From the NCBI RefSeq assembly GCF_001612965.1, contig NZ_BDBL01000007.1, positions 151,108 to 215,107 of the forward strand: a stretch of 64,000 nt of DNA, written 5' to 3'. The stretch's first letter is position 1; each line of letters opens with the position of its first letter. Below the pieces are notes generated by a model. That model was not told the origin of the DNA. It made no database searches and saw nothing but the letters and a program-made list of their open reading frames with translations. Positions 34,154 through 43,718 of this stretch are shown here, piece after piece. This stretch comes from Nocardia kruczakiae NBRC 101016. GTDB lineage: Bacteria > Actinomycetota > Actinomycetes > Mycobacteriales > Mycobacteriaceae. Made by a program: the position numbers and the translations under genes.

Positions 34154-34201
34154 TAGCGTCCGATCGTTCGCTATAGTAATTTGGCGAACGCTCGTACGCT
34201 A
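34154..34201. promoter_or_regulatory. Twin palindromic operator for the TetR regulator
   Basis: Two 20-bp sites in inverted order, TAGCGTCCGATCGTTCGCTA (34154-34173) and, on the minus strand, 34201-34182, agree at 17 of 20 positions. Together they form a 48-bp dyad with 16 of 18 arm pairs matched. TATAGT lies at the centre. Confidence 0.75.
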
Positions 34202-34220
34202 AATGATGAAAGGTGTTGTC

Positions 34221-34775
34221 ATGAGCGAACTTCTGCGGATGGACGCGATGGCTCTGGCTCTGATCGGCCACGACGTGGTCACACTCGACGATGCGGATCT
34301 CACCGCGCCGACGCCGTGCGCGGGGTGGAATGTCGCCGACCTGATCGCCCATATGAACGAGCGGCACGAGGCGGTCAATGTCTCCGTGCTCGGGACCTCG
34401 ATCGACGGCGTGGACGATCCGCGTGAGGTGTTCGCGCAGATCACCGCCCGGTGGATCGCCGCGATGGAACGTTGCGGCGAGGTGGTCGTGTTGCCGCGGT
34501 CCGGCCCGCTGCCCATCGAACACGTGCTCGGCGTCCATCTGGTGGACATGCTCACCCACCGCTGGGATCTCACCCGGGCCCTGCACCGTCCCTGCCCGGT
34601 GCCGGCGCGACTGCTGACCGTGGCCCTGCCCATCGCGCGCTCGATCACCGCGCCCGGCAGTCCGCTCAACGGCCCGGGCGGCGCCTATCGCCCCCGGCTG
34701 GCCGAGGACGAATCCCGCCCGCCGCTGGACAATATCGTCGCCCTCCTGGGCCGTGATCCGGACTGGCGCGGATGA
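34221..34775 (+). CDS. TIGR03086-type DinB/maleylpyruvate-isomerase-fold protein
   Basis: A 184-residue four-helix metal-binding protein of the maleylpyruvate-isomerase N-terminal/DinB group. PTPCAGWNVADLIAHM and HLVDMLTHRWDLTRAL give the His residues expected to hold a divalent metal. Many relatives use mycothiol as cofactor. ATG at 34221 with an AAAGG site is preferred over ATGs at 34203 and 34206. It is likely repressed by the divergent TetR protein. Substrate unknown. Confidence 0.82.
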   Translation: MSELLRMDAMALALIGHDVVTLDDADLTAPTPCAGWNVADLIAHMNERHEAVNVSVLGTSIDGVDDPREVFAQITARWIAAMERCGEVVVLPRSGPLPIEHVLGVHLVDMLTHRWDLTRALHRPCPVPARLLTVALPIARSITAPGSPLNGPGGAYRPRLAEDESRPPLDNIVALLGRDPDWRG

Positions 34776-34785
34776 GCGTGCGGCA

Positions 34786-35592
34786 CTACGGCTTTCGGGC
34801 GACCGCGCCCCAGCAGTTGACCTGCTTGTCGAGCCAGGACGGGGGTTCGATGCCGGGGCGCCAGCGGTTGACGGCGACCACGCCCGGATCGAGCAGTTCG
34901 AGACCGTCGAAGAAGGCGGCGAATTCGTCGCGGGTGCGGGCCTGCGCGTAGACGGCGCTGCGGCGATACATCTCGAGCGCCCGGTCCATCCCCTCCGGAT
35001 CCAGATCGGCGGTGATGTGTGACGCGATGACGAACGAGCCGGGCGCGAGATTGTCGAGCAGGGTCTTCAGCACGCCGGCCGGATTCTGTTCGGCGGACAG
35101 GAAATGCAGCACCGCGACCAGACTCAACGCCACCGGACTGGCCAGATCGAGGGTCTCGTGCAATTCCGGGGCGGACAGGATCGCCTCGGGATCGGTGAGG
35201 TCGGCCTGAATGAAGGTGGTGCGGCCCTCGGGCGATCCCGCGAGCAGGGCGCGCGCGTGAGCCAGCACCACCGGGTCGTGGTCGACGTACACCACGCGGG
35301 CCTCCGGCGCCCGCTCCTGTGCCACTTGATGCAGATTGGGTTCGGTCGGAATTCCCGTGCCGATGTCGAGGAACTGTTTCACTCCGGCGTCGGCGAGGAC
35401 GCCGACCGCGCGATGCATGAACTGCCGGTTGTGCCGGGCCGCGATCCGTACCGTCGGAAAGCCCTCCATGACCTGCTCGAGGGCGCGGCGGTCGACTTCG
35501 TAGTTGTCCTTGCCGCCCAATGCGTAGTCGTAGATGCGGGCACTGCTGGGCGCCTCGGCATCGGAGGTCGCACTGGTGTCGGATGCGGTCAT
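34786..35592 (-). CDS. SAM-dependent methyltransferase (Methyltransf_19/DUF574 type)
   Basis: A 268-residue methyltransferase of the actinobacterial PF04672 type. It has SARIYDYALGGKDNYEVDR at the N-terminus, the SAM loop FLDIGTGIPTEPN and VYVDHDPVVLAHARALL for the cofactor ribose. ATG at 35592 gives the family start (MTASDTSATSD). It is convergent with the DinB-like gene, with only 10 bp between stops. The natural substrate of this widespread family is mostly unknown. Confidence 0.9.
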   Translation of the reverse strand: MTASDTSATSDAEAPSSARIYDYALGGKDNYEVDRRALEQVMEGFPTVRIAARHNRQFMHRAVGVLADAGVKQFLDIGTGIPTEPNLHQVAQERAPEARVVYVDHDPVVLAHARALLAGSPEGRTTFIQADLTDPEAILSAPELHETLDLASPVALSLVAVLHFLSAEQNPAGVLKTLLDNLAPGSFVIASHITADLDPEGMDRALEMYRRSAVYAQARTRDEFAAFFDGLELLDPGVVAVNRWRPGIEPPSWLDKQVNCWGAVARKP

Positions 35593-35768
35593 CACAGTCC
35601 TGTCGGCGCGGGATCGTCTCGATCGGATGGTATTCGAAACCAAGCGCTCGTGCACGGATTCCGTGCCGACCGGAACGTGTTGGCGATCAATGGGTTTGGC
35701 GGATCCGGAGACGCCGGCAGTTCGCCGATTCCGCCGGCATTCCCGACCTGCGGCCCGAATCGGACGAA

Positions 35769-36638
35769 TCAGCCGGCGACCGCCGGGGCGAGCACCTCCT
35801 CGCACCACTGCCGGAAACCGGTGGGGGAGTAGGACTCCGATGTGCGCGGCGTGTCGTAGAGCCCGTCCTCGACCGCGGCCGACATATCCACCAGGCCCTG
35901 CGCCCAGGCCGGGCTCATCCCGTGTGCCGTCAGCGATGCCGCGTAGTCGGCCGCCGGGACCTGCTGGTAGCCGATCGTGCGGCCGAGCACCTCGGACATG
36001 ATGCGCGCCATCTCGTTGTGCGACAGATCTTCCGGGCCGCGGATCTCCACGCTGTCCTGTCCGGTCCAGGACTCGTCGAGCAGCAGTCGCGCCGCGACGG
36101 CCGCGATATCCCGGGTGGCGCACGTGGGTGCGCGCAGATCGCCGGAGATGGTGCCGAAGAAGGTGCCGAGGTTCCGGATCGGATCGATCTGCCGGAGCAT
36201 ATTGTCCATGAATCCGGGCGGGCACAGCGACCGATAATGCACCCCGCTGCTCTCGATCAGCGCGTCCATGGCGAAGATCGCCGAAATCTGGCCCGCCTTA
36301 CGGCCGTTGGCCCGGCCGAGGCTCGATACGGCGACGATCCGGCCGACGCTGTCGAGCGCCTCGCACAGCGGCGTCACGAATTCCAGGACGTGCCCGGGCA
36401 CGCTGGGCGCGGCCGGATTCGGCGGAACCAGCCAGAAGACGGTATCGGCGCCCTTCAGCGCGGCGGCGACGACCTCGCGATCGGAGGTCGAACCCTGCAC
36501 CACCTCGACCCGCTCGCGGATGTGCGGGGCCAGGCGCGCCGGGTCGCGGGCGATCACCCGGATGGGCTGGTCGCTGCCGGCGACGAGATCGAGGACCTGG
36601 TGGCCGATACTGCCTGTGGGTGTGGTGACGACGATCAT
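35769..36638 (-). CDS. NmrA-like NAD(P)-binding protein
   Basis: A 289-residue atypical short-chain dehydrogenase. The N-terminal VVTTPTGSIGHQVLDLV is a Rossmann GxxGxxG variant. No clear YxxxK catalytic pair is in place, which fits NmrA/QOR2-type redox sensors or oxidoreductases. ATG with AGGAG. It is divergent from a TetR gene, and a 27-bp palindrome lies between them, so it is the probable target of that regulator. Confidence 0.87.
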   Translation of the reverse strand: MIVVTTPTGSIGHQVLDLVAGSDQPIRVIARDPARLAPHIRERVEVVQGSTSDREVVAAALKGADTVFWLVPPNPAAPSVPGHVLEFVTPLCEALDSVGRIVAVSSLGRANGRKAGQISAIFAMDALIESSGVHYRSLCPPGFMDNMLRQIDPIRNLGTFFGTISGDLRAPTCATRDIAAVAARLLLDESWTGQDSVEIRGPEDLSHNEMARIMSEVLGRTIGYQQVPAADYAASLTAHGMSPAWAQGLVDMSAAVEDGLYDTPRTSESYSPTGFRQWCEEVLAPAVAG

Positions 36639-36664
36639 GAGCTACTCCTGAACGAGTGCGGCGT

Positions 36665-36691
36665 AAGTAAACTACACCGTACCGTTTACTT
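36665..36691. promoter_or_regulatory. 27-bp palindromic operator between NmrA-like and TetR genes
   Basis: AAGTAAAC (36665-36672) and GTTTACTT (36684-36691) are perfect complements 11 bp apart, midway between the divergent starts. Confidence 0.7.
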
Positions 36692-36710
36692 TGACGGAAG
36701 GGAAGACCGC

Positions 36711-37325
36711 ATGGCGAGGCGTGGCGATCGACTGCACGAACACATCCTGTGGACGGCCAAGAACGTCTTCCTCGAGGTCGGGTTCGAGCGGACGTCGATG
36801 GATGTACTGGCCGCGCGCGCCGAAACGTCGAAGCGAACCCTGTACGCGCACTTCGAGAACAAGGACGCGCTGTTCCTCGCCGTCGTCGACTTCGTGCGGG
36901 GTCTGCATCTGAACCGGCTGGGGACTCCCGAGGACTACGGTGACGACCGTCTGGACGCGGTGACCCGATATTGCGTCGGATTCCTGTGGTCGGTGGTGTG
37001 GGTCCAGTCGGTGCGGACCTGCCGGCTGGTGATCGCCGAGGCGGAGCGGGTGCCGGCTGCCGCCGCCGACTTCTACGACGCCATCTTCGCGACCACGCGG
37101 CGCAACCTCACCGCATTCGTCGCGGCGCAGTGGCAGTGGCCCGAATCCGACGCGCTGGCCGCGGTGGACGACATCTTTTCTCGCGCAATCCATCCGCGTT
37201 TCACCGCCGTCCTGTTCGGCATCGAGGAAGCATCGGGCGAGTGGCCCGAACGGCGGCCGGGTCCCGCCGATCCCGATTACGAGCGGATTCGCCGGATCGT
37301 CACCGGCGTTCTCGGCGAGGCCTGA
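36711..37325 (+). CDS. TetR-family regulator
   Basis: A 204-residue regulator. The HTH is at about 9-56 (WTAKNVFLEVGFERTSMDVL, AARAETSKRTLYAHFENKDA), with an AefR-like C-terminal domain (VRTCRLVIAEAERVPAAAAD). ATG at 36711 with GGAAGGGAAG; the frame is open for over 1 kb upstream, but that part is antisense noise over the NmrA-like gene. It most likely controls the divergent NmrA-like gene. Confidence 0.92.
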   Translation: MARRGDRLHEHILWTAKNVFLEVGFERTSMDVLAARAETSKRTLYAHFENKDALFLAVVDFVRGLHLNRLGTPEDYGDDRLDAVTRYCVGFLWSVVWVQSVRTCRLVIAEAERVPAAAADFYDAIFATTRRNLTAFVAAQWQWPESDALAAVDDIFSRAIHPRFTAVLFGIEEASGEWPERRPGPADPDYERIRRIVTGVLGEA

Positions 37326-37360
37326 CGCGTCGAGAACGCGAACCTGTCGGTGCCCGTTCC

Positions 37361-37366
37361 TAGGGT
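37361..37366 (+). promoter_or_regulatory. -10 box (TAGGGT) giving a leaderless start
   Basis: TAGGGT is followed by 6 nt and then the ATG at 37373; no ribosome site is present. Confidence 0.45.
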
Positions 37367-37372
37367 GTGCGC

Positions 37373-38170
37373 ATGGCGCTGACCTTCGAGCGATATTGCG
37401 ATGAGATCGTGGCCCAGACCGAGTTGCTGCGTGCCGCGCTCGCGGACGCCGACACCGCGGTTCCCGTACCGAGTTGCCCGGGCTGGACCGTGGGGCAGCT
37501 GGGGCGTCACCTCGGCGGTGCGCAGCGGTGGGCGCGGGCGGCGGTCGCCGCGCGGGTGCGAGAACCGTTGCCGGAGGACGACTTCGCGTTCCGGGATCTG
37601 TCCGGATATCTGGACGAGGACCCCGAGGAACTTCGCGGCTGGCTCGCCGAGGGCGCCGCGGATCTGTCCGCCGAACTTCGCCGGGCCGGGCCCGGCCTCG
37701 AGCTCTGGACTCCGGTGCCGGTCGTGCCGACCACCGACTTCTACGCTCGCCGTTTCACCCACGAAACGCTGATCCATCGGGCGGACGCCACGCTCGCCCT
37801 CGGTGGGGACTATCACGCCGCGCTGGATGTGGCCGCGGACGCCATCGACGAATGGCTGGAACTGGCCTCGCTGCCGGTGATGTTCGACTACAAACCCGAA
37901 TCCCGGGAACTGCTCGGCCCCGGCCGCACCCTGCACTTCCATGCCACCGACACGCCCGAGGACCTCCATGCCGAATGGATCGTCGATCTCACCGGTGACG
38001 CCATCGGCTGGCGGCGGGCTCACGAGCGCGCCGCGGTCGCGGTTCGAGGACCCCTCACCGAACTCCTGCTGGTGATCTACCGTCGCCGGGCGGTCGAGAA
38101 CGCCGAGATCGAGATTCTGGGCGATCGGGGACTGTTCGACTTCTGGCTCGAGCGGGTCAGCTTCGGATGA
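37373..38170 (+). CDS. Maleylpyruvate isomerase-family, mycothiol-dependent-type protein
   Basis: A 265-residue protein with two parts. The N-terminal DinB-like bundle (about 5-150) has metal-site segments VPSCPGWTVGQLGRHLG and RRFTHETLIHRADATLAL. The C-terminal part (about 165-265) is an MDMPI-type domain (HFHATDTPEDLHAEW). The family includes enzymes that use mycothiol for isomerisation or thiol transfer. It starts just after the TetR gene and may share its transcript, though a TAGGGT box 6 nt upstream suggests its own leaderless start. Substrate unknown. Confidence 0.85.
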   Translation: MALTFERYCDEIVAQTELLRAALADADTAVPVPSCPGWTVGQLGRHLGGAQRWARAAVAARVREPLPEDDFAFRDLSGYLDEDPEELRGWLAEGAADLSAELRRAGPGLELWTPVPVVPTTDFYARRFTHETLIHRADATLALGGDYHAALDVAADAIDEWLELASLPVMFDYKPESRELLGPGRTLHFHATDTPEDLHAEWIVDLTGDAIGWRRAHERAAVAVRGPLTELLLVIYRRRAVENAEIEILGDRGLFDFWLERVSFG

Positions 38171-38221
38171 GTGCCGGGCTCGCACCACTCGGAACGCGAG
38201 CGCGGCACCACGTCCTCCGGC

Positions 38222-38380
38222 TCAGGCCAGTGGGTACTGTCCGGGCGGGTAGCTCCCGCCGAGGCCGCCGCCCGGCGTGCCCGCGCCGATCAGGTCGGTG
38301 ATGAGGGTGATCACCGATTGGCCGATTGCCAGCACATCGGATCCGATCGTGCCGAAATAACCCGCAAACGTGGAGAGCAT
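38222..38380 (-). CDS. Small amphipathic protein (52 aa), unknown
   Basis: A 52-residue product starting MLSTFAGYFGTIGSDVLAIG, with a continuous amphipathic helix to about residue 33 and then a Gly/Pro/Tyr-rich end (GGGLGGSYPPGQYPLA). A good ribosome site (AAAGGCGG) lies upstream. No signal peptide, cysteine or charged binding site is seen. Size and helix pattern recall the tiny signal-less porins PorA/PorH of Corynebacterium, but sequence identity is not evident, so this is only a suggestion. Confidence 0.6.
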   Translation of the reverse strand: MLSTFAGYFGTIGSDVLAIGQSVITLITDLIGAGTPGGGLGGSYPPGQYPLA

Positions 38381-38469
38381 GGGTCCGCCTTTCCCGGGGC
38401 ATCCGAGGCCGTTCGCTATCAGGGTGACATATCGGTGATACCCGGTTTCGGCAATGCCCACCCCCGGTT

Positions 38470-38501
38470 ATGAATGGGATTGCATCATCATGCATAATCA
38501 T
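38470..38501 (+). promoter_or_regulatory. argG promoter with overlapping ArgR operator (ARG box)
   Basis: ATGAAT (38470-38475) and CATAAT (38493-38498) are spaced 17 bp. The ARG box ATCATCATGCATAATCAT (38484-38501) matches the argC box at 16 of 18 positions. Transcription would start near 38505, leaving a leader of about 100 nt. Confidence 0.8.
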
Positions 38502-38605
38502 TTGCAGTTGATGTGAGCCGTCCGAGGGCGGGTAGCGGCGGCACATCGCACCGGTGACATCGCGCACCCACCTACGCATACGCACGAACCTGAGGAGCAT
38601 CAGAT

Positions 38606-39808
38606 ATGGCCGATCGCGTCGTACTCGCCTATTCCGGCGGGTTGGACACCTCCGTTGCCATCAGCTGGATCGGCAAGGAGACCGGGGCCGAGGTGGTCGC
38701 CGTCGCGATCGATCTGGGCCAGGGCGGCGAGGATATGAACGTGGTGCGCCAGCGCGCACTGGACTGCGGCGCGGTCGAGGCCATCGTGGTCGACGCCCGC
38801 GACGAATTCGCCGACGAGTACTGCCTGCCGACCGTGCAGGCCAATGCCCTCTACATGGGCCGCTACCCGCTGGTGTCCGCGATCAGCCGCCCGCTGATCG
38901 TCAAGCACCTGGTCGAGGCCGCCGAATATCACGGCGCCACCACCGTCGCCCACGGCTGCACCGGTAAGGGCAACGACCAGGTCCGCTTCGAGGTCGGCAT
39001 CGGCGCGCTCGCGCCCGATCTGAACGTCATCGCCCCGGTGCGCGACTACGCGTGGACCCGCGAGAAGGCCATCGCCTTCGCTGAGGAGAACGCGCTGCCG
39101 ATCACGGTGAGCAAGAAGTCGCCGTTCTCGATCGACCAGAACCTGTGGGGCCGCGCGGTCGAGACCGGCTTCCTCGAGGATCTGTGGAACGCGCCGACCA
39201 AGGATGTCTACGACTACACCGTCGACCCGACCGTCAACTTCGAGGCGCCCGACGAACTGATCGTCACCTTCGACAAGGGTGTGCCGATCGCGATCGACGG
39301 CCGCCCGGTCAGCGTGCTCGAGGCCATCACCGAACTCAACAAGCGCGCCGGTCGCCAGGGCGTGGGCCGCCTCGACATGGTCGAGGACCGCCTCGTCGGC
39401 ATCAAGAGCCGCGAGATCTACGAGGCGCCGGGCGCGATCGCGCTGATCACCGCGCACCAGGAACTCGAGGCCGTCACCGTCGAGCGCGAACTCGGCCGCT
39501 ACAAGCGCCAGGTCGAGCAGCGCTGGGGCGAGCTGGTCTACGACGGCCTGTGGTTCTCCCCGCTCAAGCGGGCCCTGGACGCCTTCGTGCGCGACACCCA
39601 GCAGCACGTCTCCGGTGAGGTGCGGATGGTGCTGCACGGCGGCAACGTCGTCGTCAACGGCCGCCGCAGCGAGGAGTCGCTCTACGACTTCAACCTGGCC
39701 ACCTACGACGAGGGCGACAGCTTCGACCAGTCGCTGGCCAAGGGCTTCGTCCAGATCCACGGCCTGTCCTCCAAGGTCGCCGCGCGCCGGGACCTGTCCA
39801 AGAAGTAG
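38606..39808 (+). CDS. argG: Argininosuccinate synthase
   Basis: A 400-residue enzyme joining citrulline and aspartate with ATP. The N-type ATP loop [14 protein letters not shown] and the second signature [14 protein letters not shown] are present, with the conserved [13 protein letters not shown] at 38606 with GAGGAG. It has its own ARG box promoter and is followed by a hairpin, so it is probably transcribed apart from argH. Confidence 0.97.
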   Translation: MADRVVLAYSGGLDTSVAISWIGKETGAEVVAVAIDLGQGGEDMNVVRQRALDCGAVEAIVVDARDEFADEYCLPTVQANALYMGRYPLVSAISRPLIVKHLVEAAEYHGATTVAHGCTGKGNDQVRFEVGIGALAPDLNVIAPVRDYAWTREKAIAFAEENALPITVSKKSPFSIDQNLWGRAVETGFLEDLWNAPTKDVYDYTVDPTVNFEAPDELIVTFDKGVPIAIDGRPVSVLEAITELNKRAGRQGVGRLDMVEDRLVGIKSREIYEAPGAIALITAHQELEAVTVERELGRYKRQVEQRWGELVYDGLWFSPLKRALDAFVRDTQQHVSGEVRMVLHGGNVVVNGRRSEESLYDFNLATYDEGDSFDQSLAKGFVQIHGLSSKVAARRDLSKK

Positions 39809-39816
39809 GCAGCGGA

Positions 39817-39845
39817 GAGCCCGGCCGGACATGCCGACCGGGCTC
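39817..39845 (+). terminator. Hairpin after argG
   Basis: GAGCCCGG (39817-39824) pairs with CCGGGCTC (39838-39845). The stem continues with CGG/CCG after one mismatch. It begins 8 bp after the argG stop. Confidence 0.6.
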
Positions 39846-40012
39846 GCCTCCCGATGCCCGGCGGGATCGCGCAGCCGAGCCGAACATGACCGGTCAGGGC
39901 GCGAATGGGTTCCCAGGGACGCGGAGTAACCTGCGACCGGGCCGGTCGCGGAACCTCGTGCCGGTCTCGATGCGGATTCCGAGCGAAGCAGGCCGAACCG
40001 GAGGAGATATCC

Positions 40013-42417
<2,405 letters not shown>

Positions 42418-42422
42418 TCCAG

Positions 42423-42451
42423 CGGCCCGTGCGTCCGGACCGTGCGGGCCG
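42423..42451 (+). terminator. Hairpin terminator after argH
   Basis: An 11-bp stem with two G-U pairs (42423-42433 with 42441-42451) and a 7-nt loop starts 5 bp past the argH stop. Confidence 0.65.
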
Positions 42452-42459
42452 TTCAACCT

Positions 42460-42481
42460 GCGCGCCCGATATCGTGCGCGC
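42460..42481 (+). promoter_or_regulatory. GCGCGC-N10-GCGCGC repeat and -10 box of the SMR gene
   Basis: The two GCGCGC arms (42460-42465, 42476-42481) flank TATCGT (42470-42475), which lies 6 nt before the ATG. This fits a leaderless promoter with an operator across the -10. Confidence 0.45.
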
Positions 42482-42805
42482 ATGATGTTCCTCTTTCTCG
42501 GATTGGCCATCGTGACCGAGGTGTCGGCGACGGTGTCGCTGAAGCTGTCCGAGGGATTCACCAAGCTGGTGCCCTCGATCGTCGTGGTGGTCGGCTATGT
42601 GGCGGCGTTCCTGTTCCTGTCGCAGGCCCTGAAGCGGGGGATGTCGGTGGGCGTCGCCTACGGCGTGTGGTCGGCGATCGGGGTGGCGCTGGTCGCCACG
42701 ATCGGCGCGCTGTTTCTCGACGAGCCGCTCTCGGCCGTGCAGATCGGCGGCATCGGGCTCCTGATCGCCGGGGTGCTGGCGCTGGAGCTGGGCGGCGCGC
42801 ACTGA
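42482..42805 (+). CDS. Small multidrug resistance (SMR) efflux protein
   Basis: A 107-residue, four-helix EmrE/QacE-type transporter. The essential membrane Glu of TM1 is at position 13 in LAIVTEVSATVSLKLSEGFT, and AYGVWSAIGVALVATIG is the TM3 signature. It should exchange protons for cationic compounds or guanidinium as an antiparallel dimer. The start could also be the next ATG (42485). The leader is too short for a guanidine riboswitch. Confidence 0.93.
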   Translation: MMFLFLGLAIVTEVSATVSLKLSEGFTKLVPSIVVVVGYVAAFLFLSQALKRGMSVGVAYGVWSAIGVALVATIGALFLDEPLSAVQIGGIGLLIAGVLALELGGAH

Positions 42806-43006
42806 CGCGGGTGGCTCAATCCTGGACGCGCACAGCGTATTCCGCGTGCTCGAGCGCGTCGAGAACATCGTCGCGATGTGCCAGACGGTCGCCGCGAATC
42901 CGGGAAGCCGGGCGCGGCGGCGGGTGTGAGCCGGCCCGCAAAATCGGCACGAGGCGGGGTAATTGACCCCACACCGCTGAATGCGCTTTCGGAAGGCGGA
43001 ATTAAG

Positions 43007-43012
43007 TAGCCT
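43007..43012 (+). promoter_or_regulatory. nsrR -10 box (TAGCCT)
   Basis: TAGCCT followed by GGGAGA and ATG at 43019. The GGGAGA may also serve as a short ribosome site. Confidence 0.45.
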
Positions 43013-43018
43013 GGGAGA

Positions 43019-43501
43019 ATGCAGTTGTCGCGCTTCACCGATCTGGGGCTGCGGGCGATGATGCGGCTCGCGGTGAGCAGCGGCGCCGAGGAGCGCGTGA
43101 CCGCGAAGCTGATCGCCCGGCAGGTCAACGCCTCCGAACACTATGTCGCCAAGGCCGTCACCAAACTCTCCGAACTGGGGCTGGTGGCATCGCAGCGGGG
43201 CCGCGCCGGCGGCATCTTCCTCACCGACGCCGGCCGCACCGCCACCGTCGGGCAGATCGTGCGCGGCCTCGAAGGCGCGGCGGAGGTGGTCGACTGCGTG
43301 GGCGACCATCCCTGTCCGATCGCGGGGGCGTGCCGCCTGCGGCGAATCCTGGCCGAGGCGCAGGAGTCGTTCTATCGCGAACTCGACCGCTATACCCTCA
43401 GCGATCTGGTCGATCGGCGGACGCAGCAATTACTGCATCTGTCGGCGTCGCCGGCATTGCCGTTCGGCGGTTTCGCGGCCGATATCCCCGCCGTCTCCTG
43501 A
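43019..43501 (+). CDS. nsrR: Nitric oxide-sensing Rrf2 regulator NsrR
   Basis: A 160-residue Rrf2 protein. The winged helix includes VNASEHYVAKAVTKLSELGL. Cys93, Cys99 and Cys105 in DCVGDHPCPIAGACRLRRIL sit exactly where the [4Fe-4S] ligands of Streptomyces NsrR are, and Asp8 (the fourth ligand there) is also present. Nitric oxide destroys the cluster and relieves repression. The target is very probably hmp, which follows 217 bp downstream. Confidence 0.94.
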   Translation: MQLSRFTDLGLRAMMRLAVSSGAEERVTAKLIARQVNASEHYVAKAVTKLSELGLVASQRGRAGGIFLTDAGRTATVGQIVRGLEGAAEVVDCVGDHPCPIAGACRLRRILAEAQESFYRELDRYTLSDLVDRRTQQLLHLSASPALPFGGFAADIPAVS

Positions 43502-43568
43502 GTCTCGTACCTCTTCGTACTACGCTGTGCGCCAACGCCTTCGGTGTCACAGCGCATGTCGGTGTATC

Positions 43569-43602
43569 GGGACAAAAATGTGGCGCGGACAACATAATCC
43601 GC
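43569..43602 (+). promoter_or_regulatory. hmp promoter with overlapping palindrome (candidate NsrR site)
   Basis: GGGACA (43569-43574), 18-bp spacing, CATAAT (43593-43598). GCGGA-N8-TCCGC (43585-43602) is centred on the -10 and would block RNA polymerase when bound. Confidence 0.6.
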
Positions 43603-43648
43603 AACCGGAGCCGTAATTGAACACACGGCCTCGGAATTGGATTCGAAA

Positions 43649-43692
43649 CACCGGAAATGGCTACCGTGGAATTCGTCCGGTGATTCACCGGA
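43649..43692 (+). promoter_or_regulatory. Two mutually exclusive hairpins in the hmp leader
   Basis: CACCGGA (43649-43655) can pair with TCCGGTG (43676-43682), or the same middle segment can pair with ACCGGA (43687-43692). 43676-43692 is a perfect 17-bp odd palindrome. It ends 26 nt before the ATG. Confidence 0.45.
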
Positions 43693-43718
43693 ATTGTTGC
43701 TCGAAGAGGAGTTTCACC

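Noticed and set aside
42418..42481. Guanidine riboswitch before the SMR exporter
   Set aside because: Only 64 bp separate argH and the exporter. They are filled by a terminator hairpin and a promoter-like repeat, with no ACGR-type paired loops.
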